The notes: generated by a model from the sequence alone, not told the origin. A stretch of 64,000 nucleotides of DNA from Lachnospiraceae bacterium (GCA_910574865.1 CAJTDN010000010.1:124001-188000), one strand, 5' to 3'. Shown: positions 33,538 to 42,823, counted from the first letter of the stretch. Program-made: numbers and translations.

Positions 33538-36318
33538 CTACATCCGGCAACTAAATTCATACGTCCCGCTGCCCCTCTCCTCCACCGTCCCGTCCGGCAG
33601 GCGCACGGTGGCCGTCGCGTTACACGGCACCTCCACCTTGACCTTTAACCGTGTCCCGTCTTCCGTTTCTTCCTTCCTCCACTCGCAGGCGGCCTTTCCC
33701 TGCGGCGTGTCGTAGCTTCGTTTCGCCCATTCCAGTTTTTCGTCCGGCCTTGGCGCGAAAACAATATGGCGAAATCCCGGCGCGTCCGTGTCAATCCCGC
33801 CGATATAGCGGAACATCCAGTCGTCCACGCAGCCGAAGGAATAATGGTTGAAGCTCAACTGTCCCGGATTGCCCTGCTCGTCGTAACCGAAGCAGTTTTC
33901 CCAGATGGTCGTCGCCCCCGCGTCCACCTCTGAAAGCCACGACGGGGCCTTTTCCTGCCAAAGCAACGTGTACGCGAGGTCCTCCCGCCCGATTTTACAA
34001 AGCGCGTCCAGCAAAAACGGGGTCCCGAGGAAACCCGTGTCCATGCACATGTCATTTTCCCCGAGGGATTTCACCAGGTTCGCGGCAAACGTCTCCTTGA
34101 ATTCTTCCGGCACCAAATCAAAATAAATCGGCAGGACATACGCGCCCATCAACTTGGATGGCATCGAGCCGTCCTCGCGGATCACGCCCTTTTGAATCGC
34201 ATGCTTCATCTTCTCCGCGATTTCGCCGTATTTCTCCCGCATTTTCCCATATGTGTTTTCTCCCTGCCCATACCGTTCTGCCAAAATGCCGCAAATCCTG
34301 GCAAACGTGTCAACTGAAAACCAGCCGAATATCGGCGCCGTGTAGCACGCGCTCGCCGCCATGATTTTCCCTAAATTCTTCATGTCCAGGCCGTTCTTGT
34401 TCTGGCTCGGTATCAGCCACTCGCCATAATGATAGCCGGTATCCCAAAGATAATTTTCAATTTCATCCGGCAACACGCTGTCTTTCGGCTTTGACGTGGC
34501 CGCCTTCTGGATAATGTAGTCGCACCATTTTTTCATGCAGTCGAATTGCCGCCGCAGCACGGCGGTATCGCCGGTCGCCTCATACATCCGATAGGGAACG
34601 ATGACCGCCGCGTCCCCCCAGCCGGAAGAAGTCGCAATCCCTTTTTCATGATACATCAGGTTCATCATTTTTCCGGTCATCGGATAGGTTCCGTCATTCG
34701 GTACGACCATCGGCACGACGCCGTTTTCCTCCTGGTCATGCGACACGTTTTCCAGCCAGCGGGAAAACAACGCGCCACAGTCCTCGTTCAGCAACGCCGT
34801 CTTCGCGTACACGAGCATGTCGCCCGTCCATCCCGCCTTCTCCCGCTGCGGGCAATCGGTCGGAATGGACGTCATGTTGGCCCGCTGTGACCAGCGCGTG
34901 TTCTCGTACAAGCGATTCAATCGCGCGTCGGAAGTCTCAAACGTGCCCAGGTTCCTTTTTTGCGTCGAGACGGCGACCGCCACGAAGTCTTGCGCACGAA
35001 CCTCCTCCAGGCCCGAGACCCGCACGTAACGGAATCCATGGTAAGTAAAGGTCGGTTCGAACATGCGGCTTACGCCGTCCGAAATATAGACGTCCTTCTG
35101 ATCCACGCCCACGCCCGCGCCTCCCGCCGCCATGATGTTGCTCGTATAATTTCCATCCTTGTCCAAAACTTCCGTATGCTCCAGCGTGACCGCCGTTCCC
35201 TTCGGCGCATTCACGTTCATCCTCACAAACCCGGAAAGCACCTGGCCAAAATCCAGAATCCACTCGCCCTTAGGACTGCGGCGCACCTCCTTGACCGGAA
35301 GCTCGCATTCCCTCATCACCGGCTCGCCAAGCTGCGCCACCAGGTTGTCATATCCAAACGTCCCGATTTTCACCTTTTTCCAGTCATCCGCACTCCTCTT
35401 TCTCATGTCACGTTTTGCAATCGCGCCTTGCTTCGCCATATCGCGTCCATCCCGGTTTTCGTCCGCGTCATTTTTCGGCTCGTCCCACCCTTCGCGAATC
35501 TCGTTGGCGTCATATTTTTCCCCGGAAAATAAATCCGCGCAGCGCACCGGCCCGTAAGACGTTTCCACCTCCTCGTCGGAACAAACCATCTGCGTCGTCC
35601 CATCCTCATATGTAGCCTCCAACTGGAAAAGCACGGCATGTTTCAATACTGGCCGCTTGATGTTCGGCAACGTCTGCGGCCCCAAGAACCATCCGTCCCC
35701 CACGTACATCCCGAGGACGTTGTCGCCACGCTTCAGCAAATCGGTAACGTCATACGTCTGGTAGCATAAATATTTCCCATATGCGGTATGCTCCGGCGCG
35801 AACAAGCGGTCGTCCGGGCGTTTTCCATTCACGCTGAGTTCGTAAATCCCATGGCAGGTCGCGTACACCCGCGCCCTGACGGGCGTTCCTTTCAATGTGA
35901 AGGCCCTGCAAAACATCGTCGCCGGCGGCTGCTTGCCAAACCCTTTCTTCCCTTTTCGCCGATACGCCGCCGAGACCGCCCACTTCGCCATCCATTCCTC
36001 TTTCCCGAGCAATGCCGTCTCAAACCTCGCGCTTCCCACCGCCCGGTTGCCATGATTGTCCCACACGGTGACTTCCACGCGGTAACCCGTCCGGCTCGCC
36101 AATCGTTCCCCTTCATAATCAATATAAAGGTTCTCCCCGCTTTCAACCTTTCCGCTGTTCCACGTTTCCCGGCCGCTTTCTACCTCCGTCACACGAATCT
36201 GATACGCCTCCTGCAGCGTATTTTCCTCCTCGCTTGCCAGTTTCCACGAAAACCACGGCGTACGGTCAATTCCCAATGGATTCGTCATGTAAAGCACTTT
36301 CACTTCCGATACTTGCAT
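33538..36318 (-). CDS. Alpha-L-rhamnosidase (GH78)
   Basis: A 926-residue rhamnosidase releasing terminal alpha-L-rhamnose from glycans or plant glycosides. No signal peptide, so it acts inside the cell after uptake. Domains: an N-terminal Fn3-like module (about 1-110), a carbohydrate-binding jelly roll (about 125-290), a concanavalin-like domain with ILDFGQVLSGFVRM (about 330-440) and the (alpha/alpha)6 barrel from about 455. The barrel has the family stretch SIPTDCPQREKAGWTGDMLV containing the acidic catalytic region, and later TIWENCFGYDEQG. A charged insertion near 270-310 is atypical. It is divergent from an AraC regulator and followed by a broken symporter gene. Confidence 0.93.
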   Translation of the reverse strand: MQVSEVKVLYMTNPLGIDRTPWFSWKLASEEENTLQEAYQIRVTEVESGRETWNSGKVESGENLYIDYEGERLASRTGYRVEVTVWDNHGNRAVGSARFETALLGKEEWMAKWAVSAAYRRKGKKGFGKQPPATMFCRAFTLKGTPVRARVYATCHGIYELSVNGKRPDDRLFAPEHTAYGKYLCYQTYDVTDLLKRGDNVLGMYVGDGWFLGPQTLPNIKRPVLKHAVLFQLEATYEDGTTQMVCSDEEVETSYGPVRCADLFSGEKYDANEIREGWDEPKNDADENRDGRDMAKQGAIAKRDMRKRSADDWKKVKIGTFGYDNLVAQLGEPVMRECELPVKEVRRSPKGEWILDFGQVLSGFVRMNVNAPKGTAVTLEHTEVLDKDGNYTSNIMAAGGAGVGVDQKDVYISDGVSRMFEPTFTYHGFRYVRVSGLEEVRAQDFVAVAVSTQKRNLGTFETSDARLNRLYENTRWSQRANMTSIPTDCPQREKAGWTGDMLVYAKTALLNEDCGALFSRWLENVSHDQEENGVVPMVVPNDGTYPMTGKMMNLMYHEKGIATSSGWGDAAVIVPYRMYEATGDTAVLRRQFDCMKKWCDYIIQKAATSKPKDSVLPDEIENYLWDTGYHYGEWLIPSQNKNGLDMKNLGKIMAASACYTAPIFGWFSVDTFARICGILAERYGQGENTYGKMREKYGEIAEKMKHAIQKGVIREDGSMPSKLMGAYVLPIYFDLVPEEFKETFAANLVKSLGENDMCMDTGFLGTPFLLDALCKIGREDLAYTLLWQEKAPSWLSEVDAGATTIWENCFGYDEQGNPGQLSFNHYSFGCVDDWMFRYIGGIDTDAPGFRHIVFAPRPDEKLEWAKRSYDTPQGKAACEWRKEETEDGTRLKVKVEVPCNATATVRLPDGTVEERGSGTYEFSCRM

Positions 36319-36339
36319 CTCGTCTTCCCCTTTCTACGC

Positions 36340-36356
36340 GCCCCGTGAACAGTAAC
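36340..36356. repeat. Right-end fragment of a family B element
   Basis: GCCCCGTGAACAGTAAC is identical to the right tip of the elements ending at 31950 and 50081; the rest is absent. It lies between the rhamnosidase start and its promoter. Confidence 0.55.
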
Positions 36357-36373
36357 ACGCGTCTTTCTATTTT

Positions 36374-36401
36374 ATTATACCAAAAATTAGGGGATTGCAA
36401 T
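36374..36401 (-). promoter_or_regulatory. Probable rhamnosidase promoter (extended -10)
   Basis: Minus-strand TGGTATAAT (TATAAT at 36374-36379) with ATTGCA 16 bp upstream. This intergenic space (36319-36538) is shared with the divergent AraC gene. Confidence 0.55.
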
Positions 36402-36538
36402 TACCTTGGCTTGCTGATACACTATACCAAATTGCGGAGTGAAGAGGCAGGCGCGCAAAGATGCATTTTGTCAGCATAGCTGACTTGCGCGCCGCCGCAA
36501 GAACGCCGGCGGCATTCTTGAATAGAAGGAGGAAGAAA

Positions 36539-37663
36539 ATGTTCGAACATATTTATTTTTCCACATGGAGCGGAAAGCATGATTATAATGCCGAGGATGT
36601 CCTCGCAGATAAAGATTATTCGGCGTTTGCGGACACGTATCCGGAACTGACATCCCCTGACAGCAACTACCTGATTCAAGGAACGTACCATTTCCTTTTG
36701 CCACGCCCTTATTCCCGCGCGACACAAGGCACATGCCGCGACACTCCGGGAACGCCCCAGGATGCCCAGAGAACGCCCCGGGATGCCCAGAGAACGCCCC
36801 AGGATGCCCAGAGAACGCCCTGGGATACCCAGGGAACGTCGGTCATGAAATGCATCCCGGATGCCTTCATCCACATGCAATCGTTCAGTTATGGGAAACT
36901 GGGGGAACGCTACTACACGGAGCGCAAGAATTACCCGTCCTATTTGCTCTTGCTTACCTATCAAGGCGAGGGGCTTTTACGCTACGAAGAAAAAGAATAT
37001 TCTTTGAAAAAAGGGGACGTGTTCTTTATTGACTGTAAAAAATACCACTATTACCGCACGGTTGGGGCGGAATGGGAACATTCCGACCTCCACTTGCAGG
37101 GAACGTTTGTCGAGCAATTTTATGAGGAATACCAGGTCGGGCGGCATCCCGTTTTCCATTTCAGCAACATCCAAACTTACCAGGAGGTGTTGGAACGCGC
37201 GCTCCGCATCCAGACCGGCAGCCAGATTCATTGGGCGGCCATGGCCTCCCACGAATTTGAAAACCTCCTCTTCCTCCTCGTGGAGCAAGACCTGGAAACG
37301 CCCGGCGAGGTACGGCCGCCTGAAGCCATCATATTGCTGCGAACCTACCTGGAGCATAATTTCCGCCAGGATTTGTCGTTGGACAAAATGGCCGATTTCT
37401 GCAGCATGAGCAAATATCATCTTTGCCGCGAATTTAAACGTTACATCGGCTTTTCCCCACGGGAATACATGATTAAGCTGCGCGTAAGCCAGGCACAATT
37501 ACTGTTGCAAAGCTCCGCCATCGCGAGCTACAAAGTTGGCATCCTCTGCGGTTTCGAAAACGAGGCCAACTTTATTCGCCAATTTAAAAAATATAGCGGC
37601 ACGACCCCCGCCAAGTACCGGGAGAATTTCGCGGTGACGAAATCGGGAAAGGGTGATTTGTAA
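36539..37663 (+). CDS. AraC-family transcriptional regulator with heptapeptide repeat insert
   Basis: A 374-residue regulator. The N-terminal half holds a cupin-like effector domain (about 100-215, with YPSYLLLLTYQGEGLLRYEE and GDVFFIDCKKYHYY). The C-terminal 100 residues carry two helix-turn-helix motifs, LDKMADFCSMSKYHLCREFK and VGILCGFENEANFIRQFKKY, ending GTTPAKYRE. The ATG at 36539 has AGAAGGAGG upstream. Between the N-terminus and the cupin lies a run of TPQDAQR-type repeats (about residues 68-100) not expected in the family. It is divergent from the alpha-L-rhamnosidase and probably activates it in response to rhamnose or a rhamnoside (inference). Confidence 0.93.
   Translation: MFEHIYFSTWSGKHDYNAEDVLADKDYSAFADTYPELTSPDSNYLIQGTYHFLLPRPYSRATQGTCRDTPGTPQDAQRTPRDAQRTPQDAQRTPWDTQGTSVMKCIPDAFIHMQSFSYGKLGERYYTERKNYPSYLLLLTYQGEGLLRYEEKEYSLKKGDVFFIDCKKYHYYRTVGAEWEHSDLHLQGTFVEQFYEEYQVGRHPVFHFSNIQTYQEVLERALRIQTGSQIHWAAMASHEFENLLFLLVEQDLETPGEVRPPEAIILLRTYLEHNFRQDLSLDKMADFCSMSKYHLCREFKRYIGFSPREYMIKLRVSQAQLLLQSSAIASYKVGILCGFENEANFIRQFKKYSGTTPAKYRENFAVTKSGKGDL
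36752..36835. repeat. 21-bp in-frame tandem repeat in the AraC gene
   Basis: Four units of 21 bp (first unit ACGCCCCAGGATGCCCAGAG plus A) with a degenerate fifth just upstream (about 36731-36751). They encode Pro/Asp/Gln/Arg heptads in a linker position. Confidence 0.9.
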
Positions 37664-37669
37664 CTGGTA

Positions 37670-39010
37670 TCACCCTCCCTCCGGAACGTTCAGCAGGGCG
37701 GACACGCAAAAGCTTCCATCCCCCGACTCGATTTCCAGCATGCCCTCGTATTGCGCCACGATATTTTTGACGGATTCCAGCCCCACGCCCCATCCCTCAT
37801 GCTTGGTGGAACGGTAGCGGCCGTCCTCGTCCGGCACGACCTCCTGGTCGCAAGTATTTTCAATCCGGACGAACACCGCGTCCGCCCGCGCCTTGACCTT
37901 GACCGAGATTCGGGGCGGCTCATCCCCCGCCTCCACGCACGCCTCCAGCGCATTTTCCAACAAATTTCCCATCAACACGGACAACGCGCTGTCCGGAATG
38001 CCGACTTGTCTTGGAATGGATGCCGACACGGAAAATCCAACCTGCTTCTCCCTCGCCTGCTGCCCGAAATAAAGCAACAGGATATTGACCGCGTCATGCT
38101 CGCAATACAAGACCGCGTCGTCACCCGGCAGCGATTTCTTGTAACCTTGCAAATACTCACGGAGCTTGTCATATTCCCCGGCGGCCAGGTAACCGTCCAT
38201 GACGGCGACGTGGTGGCGAAGGTCGTGCCGTGCCTGGCGGGTCGCGGCAATCTGCCGGTTCAGGTTCCCAAACTGGATGTTCTGGATTTCCAGCTGGTGG
38301 TTTTTCTCCGCCAAGACACGGTTTTGCTCCTGCTCGTCAACCAGCCGGACGGACGTGTGGTAAACCAGGAACGCGCCCATGTTGATGCAAAAAATAAATA
38401 CGGCGGACGACGGCTCCAGCGCGATTTCCAACGCCGTCTTCTCACTCCCATAGCTATACCAAAACCACAACAAGTAAAAGGTGGACGGAATCAGCCACAA
38501 ATAATTCCACGCGAACGTGCTTATTCGCGCATTCACCTTGTCCACGTAATATTTACGAAAATATAAGAACAAGGGAACCGCCACGAGCAGGCCGACCGCC
38601 AGGATACAGACGGAATATGTCCACCGATAGGGCTGCCGGGCCATTTCCCTTCCGAAAAAAACTCCTTCCATGCACTTGGAAATCGTCACGACCATGTTCG
38701 CGATATTGGAAAGCATGAGCAGGGTGAACAACGTCGTTCCAAAAGAGGCGTCCACCGCGGCAAAATAAAACAATGCGTACAAAACCGTGGAAATGATGGA
38801 AAGCATGCCCTTGCCCACCCCCGGCATGAACGCGGCCAGCGACCCCATGCAGATTTGGAACACGCCAAGCAGGCCAATCATGAGCATGGTAACGGCCTTT
38901 GAAAACCGCAGCCGCTCCCAAAACGGGTAGAGGGCGAGCAACAAAAACGGAAGAAAATTGAGGACGGAGTACAAGCAAATTTCTAAGATTCGATAAAATG
39001 GCGGCATCAC
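37670..39010 (-). CDS. GHKL-type sensor histidine kinase (AgrC/VirS-like)
   Basis: A 446-residue membrane kinase. Six to seven hydrophobic segments fill about 8-235, typical of peptide-sensing kinases. A coiled linker (EQEQNRVLAEKNHQLEIQN) leads to the phosphoacceptor region RQARHDLRHHVAVMDGYL near 262-280. The ATPase domain has the N box MGNLLENALEAC and the G box HEGWGVGLESVKNIV. The C-terminal domain is the short GHKL form. Its start overlaps the LytTR response regulator stop by 4 bp (ATGA), so the two form one unit. It is convergent with the AraC gene, only 6 bp apart. The sensed signal is unknown; no propeptide gene is evident in the flanking 390 bp. Confidence 0.92.
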   Translation of the reverse strand: MMPPFYRILEICLYSVLNFLPFLLLALYPFWERLRFSKAVTMLMIGLLGVFQICMGSLAAFMPGVGKGMLSIISTVLYALFYFAAVDASFGTTLFTLLMLSNIANMVVTISKCMEGVFFGREMARQPYRWTYSVCILAVGLLVAVPLFLYFRKYYVDKVNARISTFAWNYLWLIPSTFYLLWFWYSYGSEKTALEIALEPSSAVFIFCINMGAFLVYHTSVRLVDEQEQNRVLAEKNHQLEIQNIQFGNLNRQIAATRQARHDLRHHVAVMDGYLAAGEYDKLREYLQGYKKSLPGDDAVLYCEHDAVNILLLYFGQQAREKQVGFSVSASIPRQVGIPDSALSVLMGNLLENALEACVEAGDEPPRISVKVKARADAVFVRIENTCDQEVVPDEDGRYRSTKHEGWGVGLESVKNIVAQYEGMLEIESGDGSFCVSALLNVPEGG

Positions 39011-39732
39011 CGTTCCACCTCCCTGCGCATTTTTTCAAACCGAAACCTGGTATAGGCGTCCTTTGCCTCCCTATATTTCCTACGGGTAATATGGATAAAT
39101 TTCCCATTACTCAAGACAAATCCTTCTTCCGTCATCTTCGCGACCTCGTGGAAATTGATGAGGATCCCCCTTATCGGTGAAAAGAAGCATCCGCACGGGA
39201 GCAGCAGCCTCTCCATCTCCATCTGCGAGGTCCGTACCCGGCGGGGCTCCTCGCCCTTTAGGTAAACCGTCACCACGTGGTTAAAATAATCCGTATAAAG
39301 GACATGGCGGACCAGGATTGGCCGTCCATCCGGCAGCACCAAGGTTTTTGCCAGCTCCATGGCTTCCATGTCCAGGCGGCAAAACATCGACGACACCCCC
39401 TCCTGCGTCACCGGCTTGAGAAGGTAGTACCTCGCGTCCACCTCGTAACTCTCGGAAGCGAACTCGTTACTTGTCGTGCAAAATACCAGCCGCACCGCCT
39501 GGTCCGCCTTTCGAATCCTGCGGGCCGTCTCAATCCCGGTAAGCTTATCCATGAAAATGTCAAGGATGACGAGGTCATAAACGCCAGCCCGCCAGCTTGA
39601 AAGAAACGCCTCGCCGCTTTCAAACGCGTCAATTTTGCCCCCCAGGTGGCCGTAACTTGCCAGTTCGCCTCGCACAAGCCCCGACAGCGACTCCATTTGG
39701 ACATGGTCATCCTCTATAATCGCAATCCGCAT
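39007..39732 (-). CDS. LytTR-family response regulator (AgrA/LytR-like)
   Basis: A 241-residue regulator. The receiver domain has IIEDDHVQ, the phosphoacceptor Asp in YDLVILDIFMDKLTG, and LLKPVT near 108. The LytTR DNA-binding domain (about 135-235) has LYTDYFNHVVTVYL, SPIRGILINFHEVAKM and GKFIHITRRKYREAKDAY. An AAGGGGGGCG ribosome site precedes the ATG at 39732. The leader just upstream contains two copies of a 44-bp hairpin. It pairs with the GHKL kinase downstream. Targets are unknown; the beta-helix surface protein starting at 40125 is divergent and a candidate. Confidence 0.92.
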   Translation of the reverse strand: MRIAIIEDDHVQMESLSGLVRGELASYGHLGGKIDAFESGEAFLSSWRAGVYDLVILDIFMDKLTGIETARRIRKADQAVRLVFCTTSNEFASESYEVDARYYLLKPVTQEGVSSMFCRLDMEAMELAKTLVLPDGRPILVRHVLYTDYFNHVVTVYLKGEEPRRVRTSQMEMERLLLPCGCFFSPIRGILINFHEVAKMTEEGFVLSNGKFIHITRRKYREAKDAYTRFRFEKMRREVER

Positions 39733-39743
39733 AATACGCCCCC

Positions 39744-39891
39744 CTTACCATGAGCACTTAGTGACCGTCCTTTGGTCACTTACGTGCGAATGTAGTTACC
39801 TGCAACTTGGCGAGGTTTTCTACGAGCCTAGTGCAGCGTAACTTCCTCTTACCATGAGCACTTAGTGATCGTCCTTTGGTCACTTACGTGC
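39744..39891. promoter_or_regulatory. Repeated hairpins in the LytTR operon leader
   Basis: Two 44-bp direct repeats (39744-39787 and 39848-39891) differ at one base. Each folds as GCAC..AGTGACC / GGTCACT..GTGC with a 7-nt loop. Between them is a GTTACCTGCA...TGCAGCGTAAC palindrome (39795-39842). The first copy lies within 12 bp of the response regulator start and overlaps its ribosome site. The rest of the gap to 40124 holds a further palindrome, ATGACC-AAAA-GGGTCAT (39979-39995), and no ORF. Confidence 0.7.
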
Positions 39892-40124
39892 AAGATTTCC
39901 TCTGATACCAAGTATACCGTAACCATTAAAAAAAATCAAACACTACGACGATTTCAAACAAGCCAATTGAGTCATTTTATGACCAAAAGGGTCATGGCAG
40001 TGGCGTTCCCCCCCAAAACCGCCTAAAATCTAAAATATAAAGGCACTTTCCCCGTGCAATGCCGCCGCGCCGCGCACCGCGGCCATGCATCAAGGGAGAA
40101 TAAGGAAAATAAAAGGAGAAAGTC

Positions 40125-42386
40125 ATGAAAACCAAAAAATATTTCAAACGATTCGCAGGCCTGCTAGTCCTTGGCGTCATACTGGGGCTTATGCCGGCAA
40201 CGGCACTCGCGGACACCCCCACGCAGGTCGTTTCCATGGACGTGGGGGCGCAAAACAAAAACGACGAATACTGTCGGATAGATGACAAGGGCATCTGGCT
40301 GAAAAGAACGGACGTGGTTTACGAGCTTTCAGGCAGCACCGATAAGCCAATCGAACTCTGGACCCCCGGCGACAATCCCACCGACGCCCAAAAACGCATT
40401 TACGTCCGATTAAATAACGTGACCGTAAATGGCGGAATTAAGGCCATAACCCCTCCCGTCGGCATCATACTCGAAGTTCCCGCCGGAACAGTGAACAACT
40501 TTGGCCCCATATCCGCCAGCAACATTTCCATCTCCGGCAGCGGCACGCTAAATGCCACTTATTTGAATATTAGTCAATTCAAGTCGAACATGCCGCGCGC
40601 CTTAAACATCTCCGACACGACGGTGAACGTAAGAAACGCCGACGGCTATAGCAGTTATTGGAACGGCAGCATCGTGCTGGGAGGAAATGCCGACGTCACG
40701 ATCGTGGGGAACGGCATGTATCCCGTCCTAAATATAGGGGAAAACGACGACGCGGCCGGCATGATCCTGCAAGAGAACGCAAGCCTCAAGTGCCTGCAGG
40801 ATGATATCGATACCCCCGCCGCCGCCCGGGTCAGCGGCATTTCCCTATATAATAACGGCTCAACCCTTCTTATGAAAGATAACAGTTACCTGGAGGCCGA
40901 GGGGAAAGCTTCTACGACCGCCCATAAAGGATTCGGGATAATCTCCGACGGTTCCGTTACCGTACAAGACAATGCGACGCTCAAGGCCACCGGCCATGAT
41001 TATGCCCTGATTGCCAGCAATATCATCGTGAACGGTGGAACGGTCATTGCCAACAGCAAGGAATCCCTCGGCATATATGCCCCCGACGCCATCTCCATTT
41101 CAAACGGTGCCAGCGTCACGGCAAGCGGCACATCCCCCGCGATACAGTCAAACAATATTGCCATTTCCAATAGTGCGGTAAATGCCGTCTCAAGTAATGG
41201 CATCGCGATTTACTCCACGGCCGACGTTACCATTACCAACAGCATCGTGGAGGCAACAAGCGCGGACGGGCAAACCGGCATCCAATCAGACGGTACCGCT
41301 TCCGTCTCCGATTCCTGGATCCACACCTCGGGAAACGAAGACTTTGAGAACCATATCGAGGACAGCGTCCTGATTAACAAGACGGCGGGAACCGTCATCG
41401 GGAACCACACGCTCCCCGGCGACGCGACCATACCCGCCGGCACGACGCTGACATTTCCCGATGGTACCAGCCTCTCCGTTCCCTCCGGGGTCACCCTCAC
41501 CATCAAAGGAACCATTGACGGCAGCTTCGACATTACGAACAACGGCACGGTCATCTGCAACGGCCATGTCGGCGGCACGGCCACTTGCGGCGGGAAGGCG
41601 GTCTGCGAAATTTGCGGTAAAGAATACGGAGAAATAAATGCCGACCATCATACCGGCTTTACCAAAATTGACGCGAAAGCCGCCACGCACCTTGCCATCG
41701 GAAATGTCGAGCATTACATATGTAATGGTTGTGGTAAATATTTTGGCGATGCGGCAGGAACCCGCGAAATCAGCCAGGCAGAAACCATCATTCCCAAAAC
41801 GCTGGCACACACCGTTGACGATACGGGATTACACGCGGACGAGAGCGGACATTGGAACACCTGCGCGTGCGGCATCGTACTAAATAAGTTCGACCATGTT
41901 TTCAAATGGATCATTGACAAAGAGGCAACGGCGGACAAGAACGGCGAAAGGCACGAGGAATGCACGGTCTGCGGCTATAAAATGGCCTCCGTGGAAATCC
42001 CCGCGACCGGAACTTCTGTCGAGCCGGGCACCCCGGGTGGTGATTCAGACCAACCAGGGAACGCGGACACCAATCCCGATGACTCGGACAACCAGGGCGG
42101 CTCGGGCAAACCGGGGGACGCGGGCGACCAGGGCGGCTCGGGCAAACCGGGGGACGCGGGCGACCAGGGCAGCTCGGACAAACCGGGGGACACGGGCGAC
42201 CAGGGCGGCTCGGGAAACATCGGCAGCACGCAGACCCAACCGGGTCAGACGCATGCCCCGCAGACGGGCGATGGCGGCAGCCTTGTTCCGTGGATGGCGC
42301 TCCTGCTCGTAAATGGAACGGTGCTTGCCATGACAGCCATGCAACGAAAAAAGCCAACATGCTCTTTTGGCGTAAAAAGGACATGA
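40125..42386 (+). CDS. Secreted beta-helix surface protein with sorting-like C-terminus
   Basis: 753 residues. A signal peptide (to about residue 29, ending TALA) is followed by a long right-handed beta-helix-like region (about 60-410) rich in Asn/Ser/Gly turns, e.g. SDGSVTVQDNATLKATG. Residues about 480-625 contain several C-x-x-C pairs (CEICGKEYG, CNGCGKYFG, CTVCGYKM), likely zinc ribbons or disulfides. Three collagen-like 12-residue Gly/Asp/Lys/Pro/Gln repeats follow. The end has APQTGDGG, a hydrophobic stretch (LVPWMALLLVNGTVLAM) and a basic tail (QRKK), i.e. an LPXTG-like sorting signal. It is probably anchored to the wall by a sortase encoded elsewhere. Function is unknown; adhesion or glycan binding is possible. 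Confidence 0.85.
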   Translation: MKTKKYFKRFAGLLVLGVILGLMPATALADTPTQVVSMDVGAQNKNDEYCRIDDKGIWLKRTDVVYELSGSTDKPIELWTPGDNPTDAQKRIYVRLNNVTVNGGIKAITPPVGIILEVPAGTVNNFGPISASNISISGSGTLNATYLNISQFKSNMPRALNISDTTVNVRNADGYSSYWNGSIVLGGNADVTIVGNGMYPVLNIGENDDAAGMILQENASLKCLQDDIDTPAAARVSGISLYNNGSTLLMKDNSYLEAEGKASTTAHKGFGIISDGSVTVQDNATLKATGHDYALIASNIIVNGGTVIANSKESLGIYAPDAISISNGASVTASGTSPAIQSNNIAISNSAVNAVSSNGIAIYSTADVTITNSIVEATSADGQTGIQSDGTASVSDSWIHTSGNEDFENHIEDSVLINKTAGTVIGNHTLPGDATIPAGTTLTFPDGTSLSVPSGVTLTIKGTIDGSFDITNNGTVICNGHVGGTATCGGKAVCEICGKEYGEINADHHTGFTKIDAKAATHLAIGNVEHYICNGCGKYFGDAAGTREISQAETIIPKTLAHTVDDTGLHADESGHWNTCACGIVLNKFDHVFKWIIDKEATADKNGERHEECTVCGYKMASVEIPATGTSVEPGTPGGDSDQPGNADTNPDDSDNQGGSGKPGDAGDQGGSGKPGDAGDQGSSDKPGDTGDQGGSGNIGSTQTQPGQTHAPQTGDGGSLVPWMALLLVNGTVLAMTAMQRKKPTCSFGVKRT
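42096..42203. repeat. 36-bp in-frame tandem repeat
   Basis: Three units of 36 bp with a partial fourth encode the GGSGKPGDAGDQ-type repeats before the sorting signal. Confidence 0.88.
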
Positions 42387-42412
42387 AAATGGCATAAATC
42401 CGTTTTTCCACC

Positions 42413-42442
42413 GGGTAGGAGGGAATCCCGTCCCTCCTGCCC
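42413..42442 (+). terminator. Hairpin after the surface protein gene
   Basis: GGGTAGGAGGGA pairs with TCCCTCCTGCCC around a 6-nt loop, 27 bp past the stop. A clear T-run is missing, so its terminator role is uncertain. Confidence 0.5.
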
Positions 42443-42493
42443 GTAACATCAAACATGTATTTTCCCGGCATTCTCAAAGAGCTTATAAATTGA

Positions 42494-42769
42494 CTATAAA
42501 AGCCCGAGCCGTTCAAATTGCTCCCTAGGAGCCTCGTTTTCTTTCATCAGCGTTATCATTTGTCGTATCATGGTTTTTTCTAAGGCCTCGTCATGCATAG
42601 GATGGCATTGGTGCGGATCCGTCTGCAAGTCAAATAGCAAATTACCCTTTCGACATTTCAACGTCGTGTCACCAGAGGTAGCGTCGGTGTACAGAAGGCA
42701 ACACGGTCGATGAAGGACATATTTTCCAAAAGGGTATTCTCCCGAAAGTGCTTTCGAATGGAATTGCAT
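42494..42769 (-). pseudogene. C-terminal fragment of a sulfatase
   Basis: 91 codons open from 42769. The end (GNLLFDLQTDPHQCHPMHDE, then MKENEAPREQFERLGLL) matches the C-terminal tail of formylglycine-dependent sulfatases, where LFDLxxDPxQ is typical. The catalytic N-terminal domain with the Cys-x-Pro-x-Arg site is absent, and a strong terminator lies 15 bp upstream of the ATG, so this is a truncated remnant. It fits other remnants of carbohydrate-use genes in this stretch. Confidence 0.7.
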
Positions 42770-42783
42770 GTACCAGGTTTTCA

Positions 42784-42823
42784 GTGAAAAAGTGCGGTCC
42801 TAACTAAGGGCCGCACTTTTTCA
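42784..42823. terminator. Strong bidirectional terminator
   Basis: GTGAAAAAGTGCGG...CCGCACTTTTTCAC is a near-perfect hairpin with A- and T-tracts. On the minus strand it ends the solute-binding protein/hybrid kinase unit. 42824-42939 holds nothing recognisable. Confidence 0.85.

Noticed and set aside
36731-36835. CRISPR-like array in the AraC gene
   Set aside because: Units are head-to-tail without spacers and in frame with the protein.
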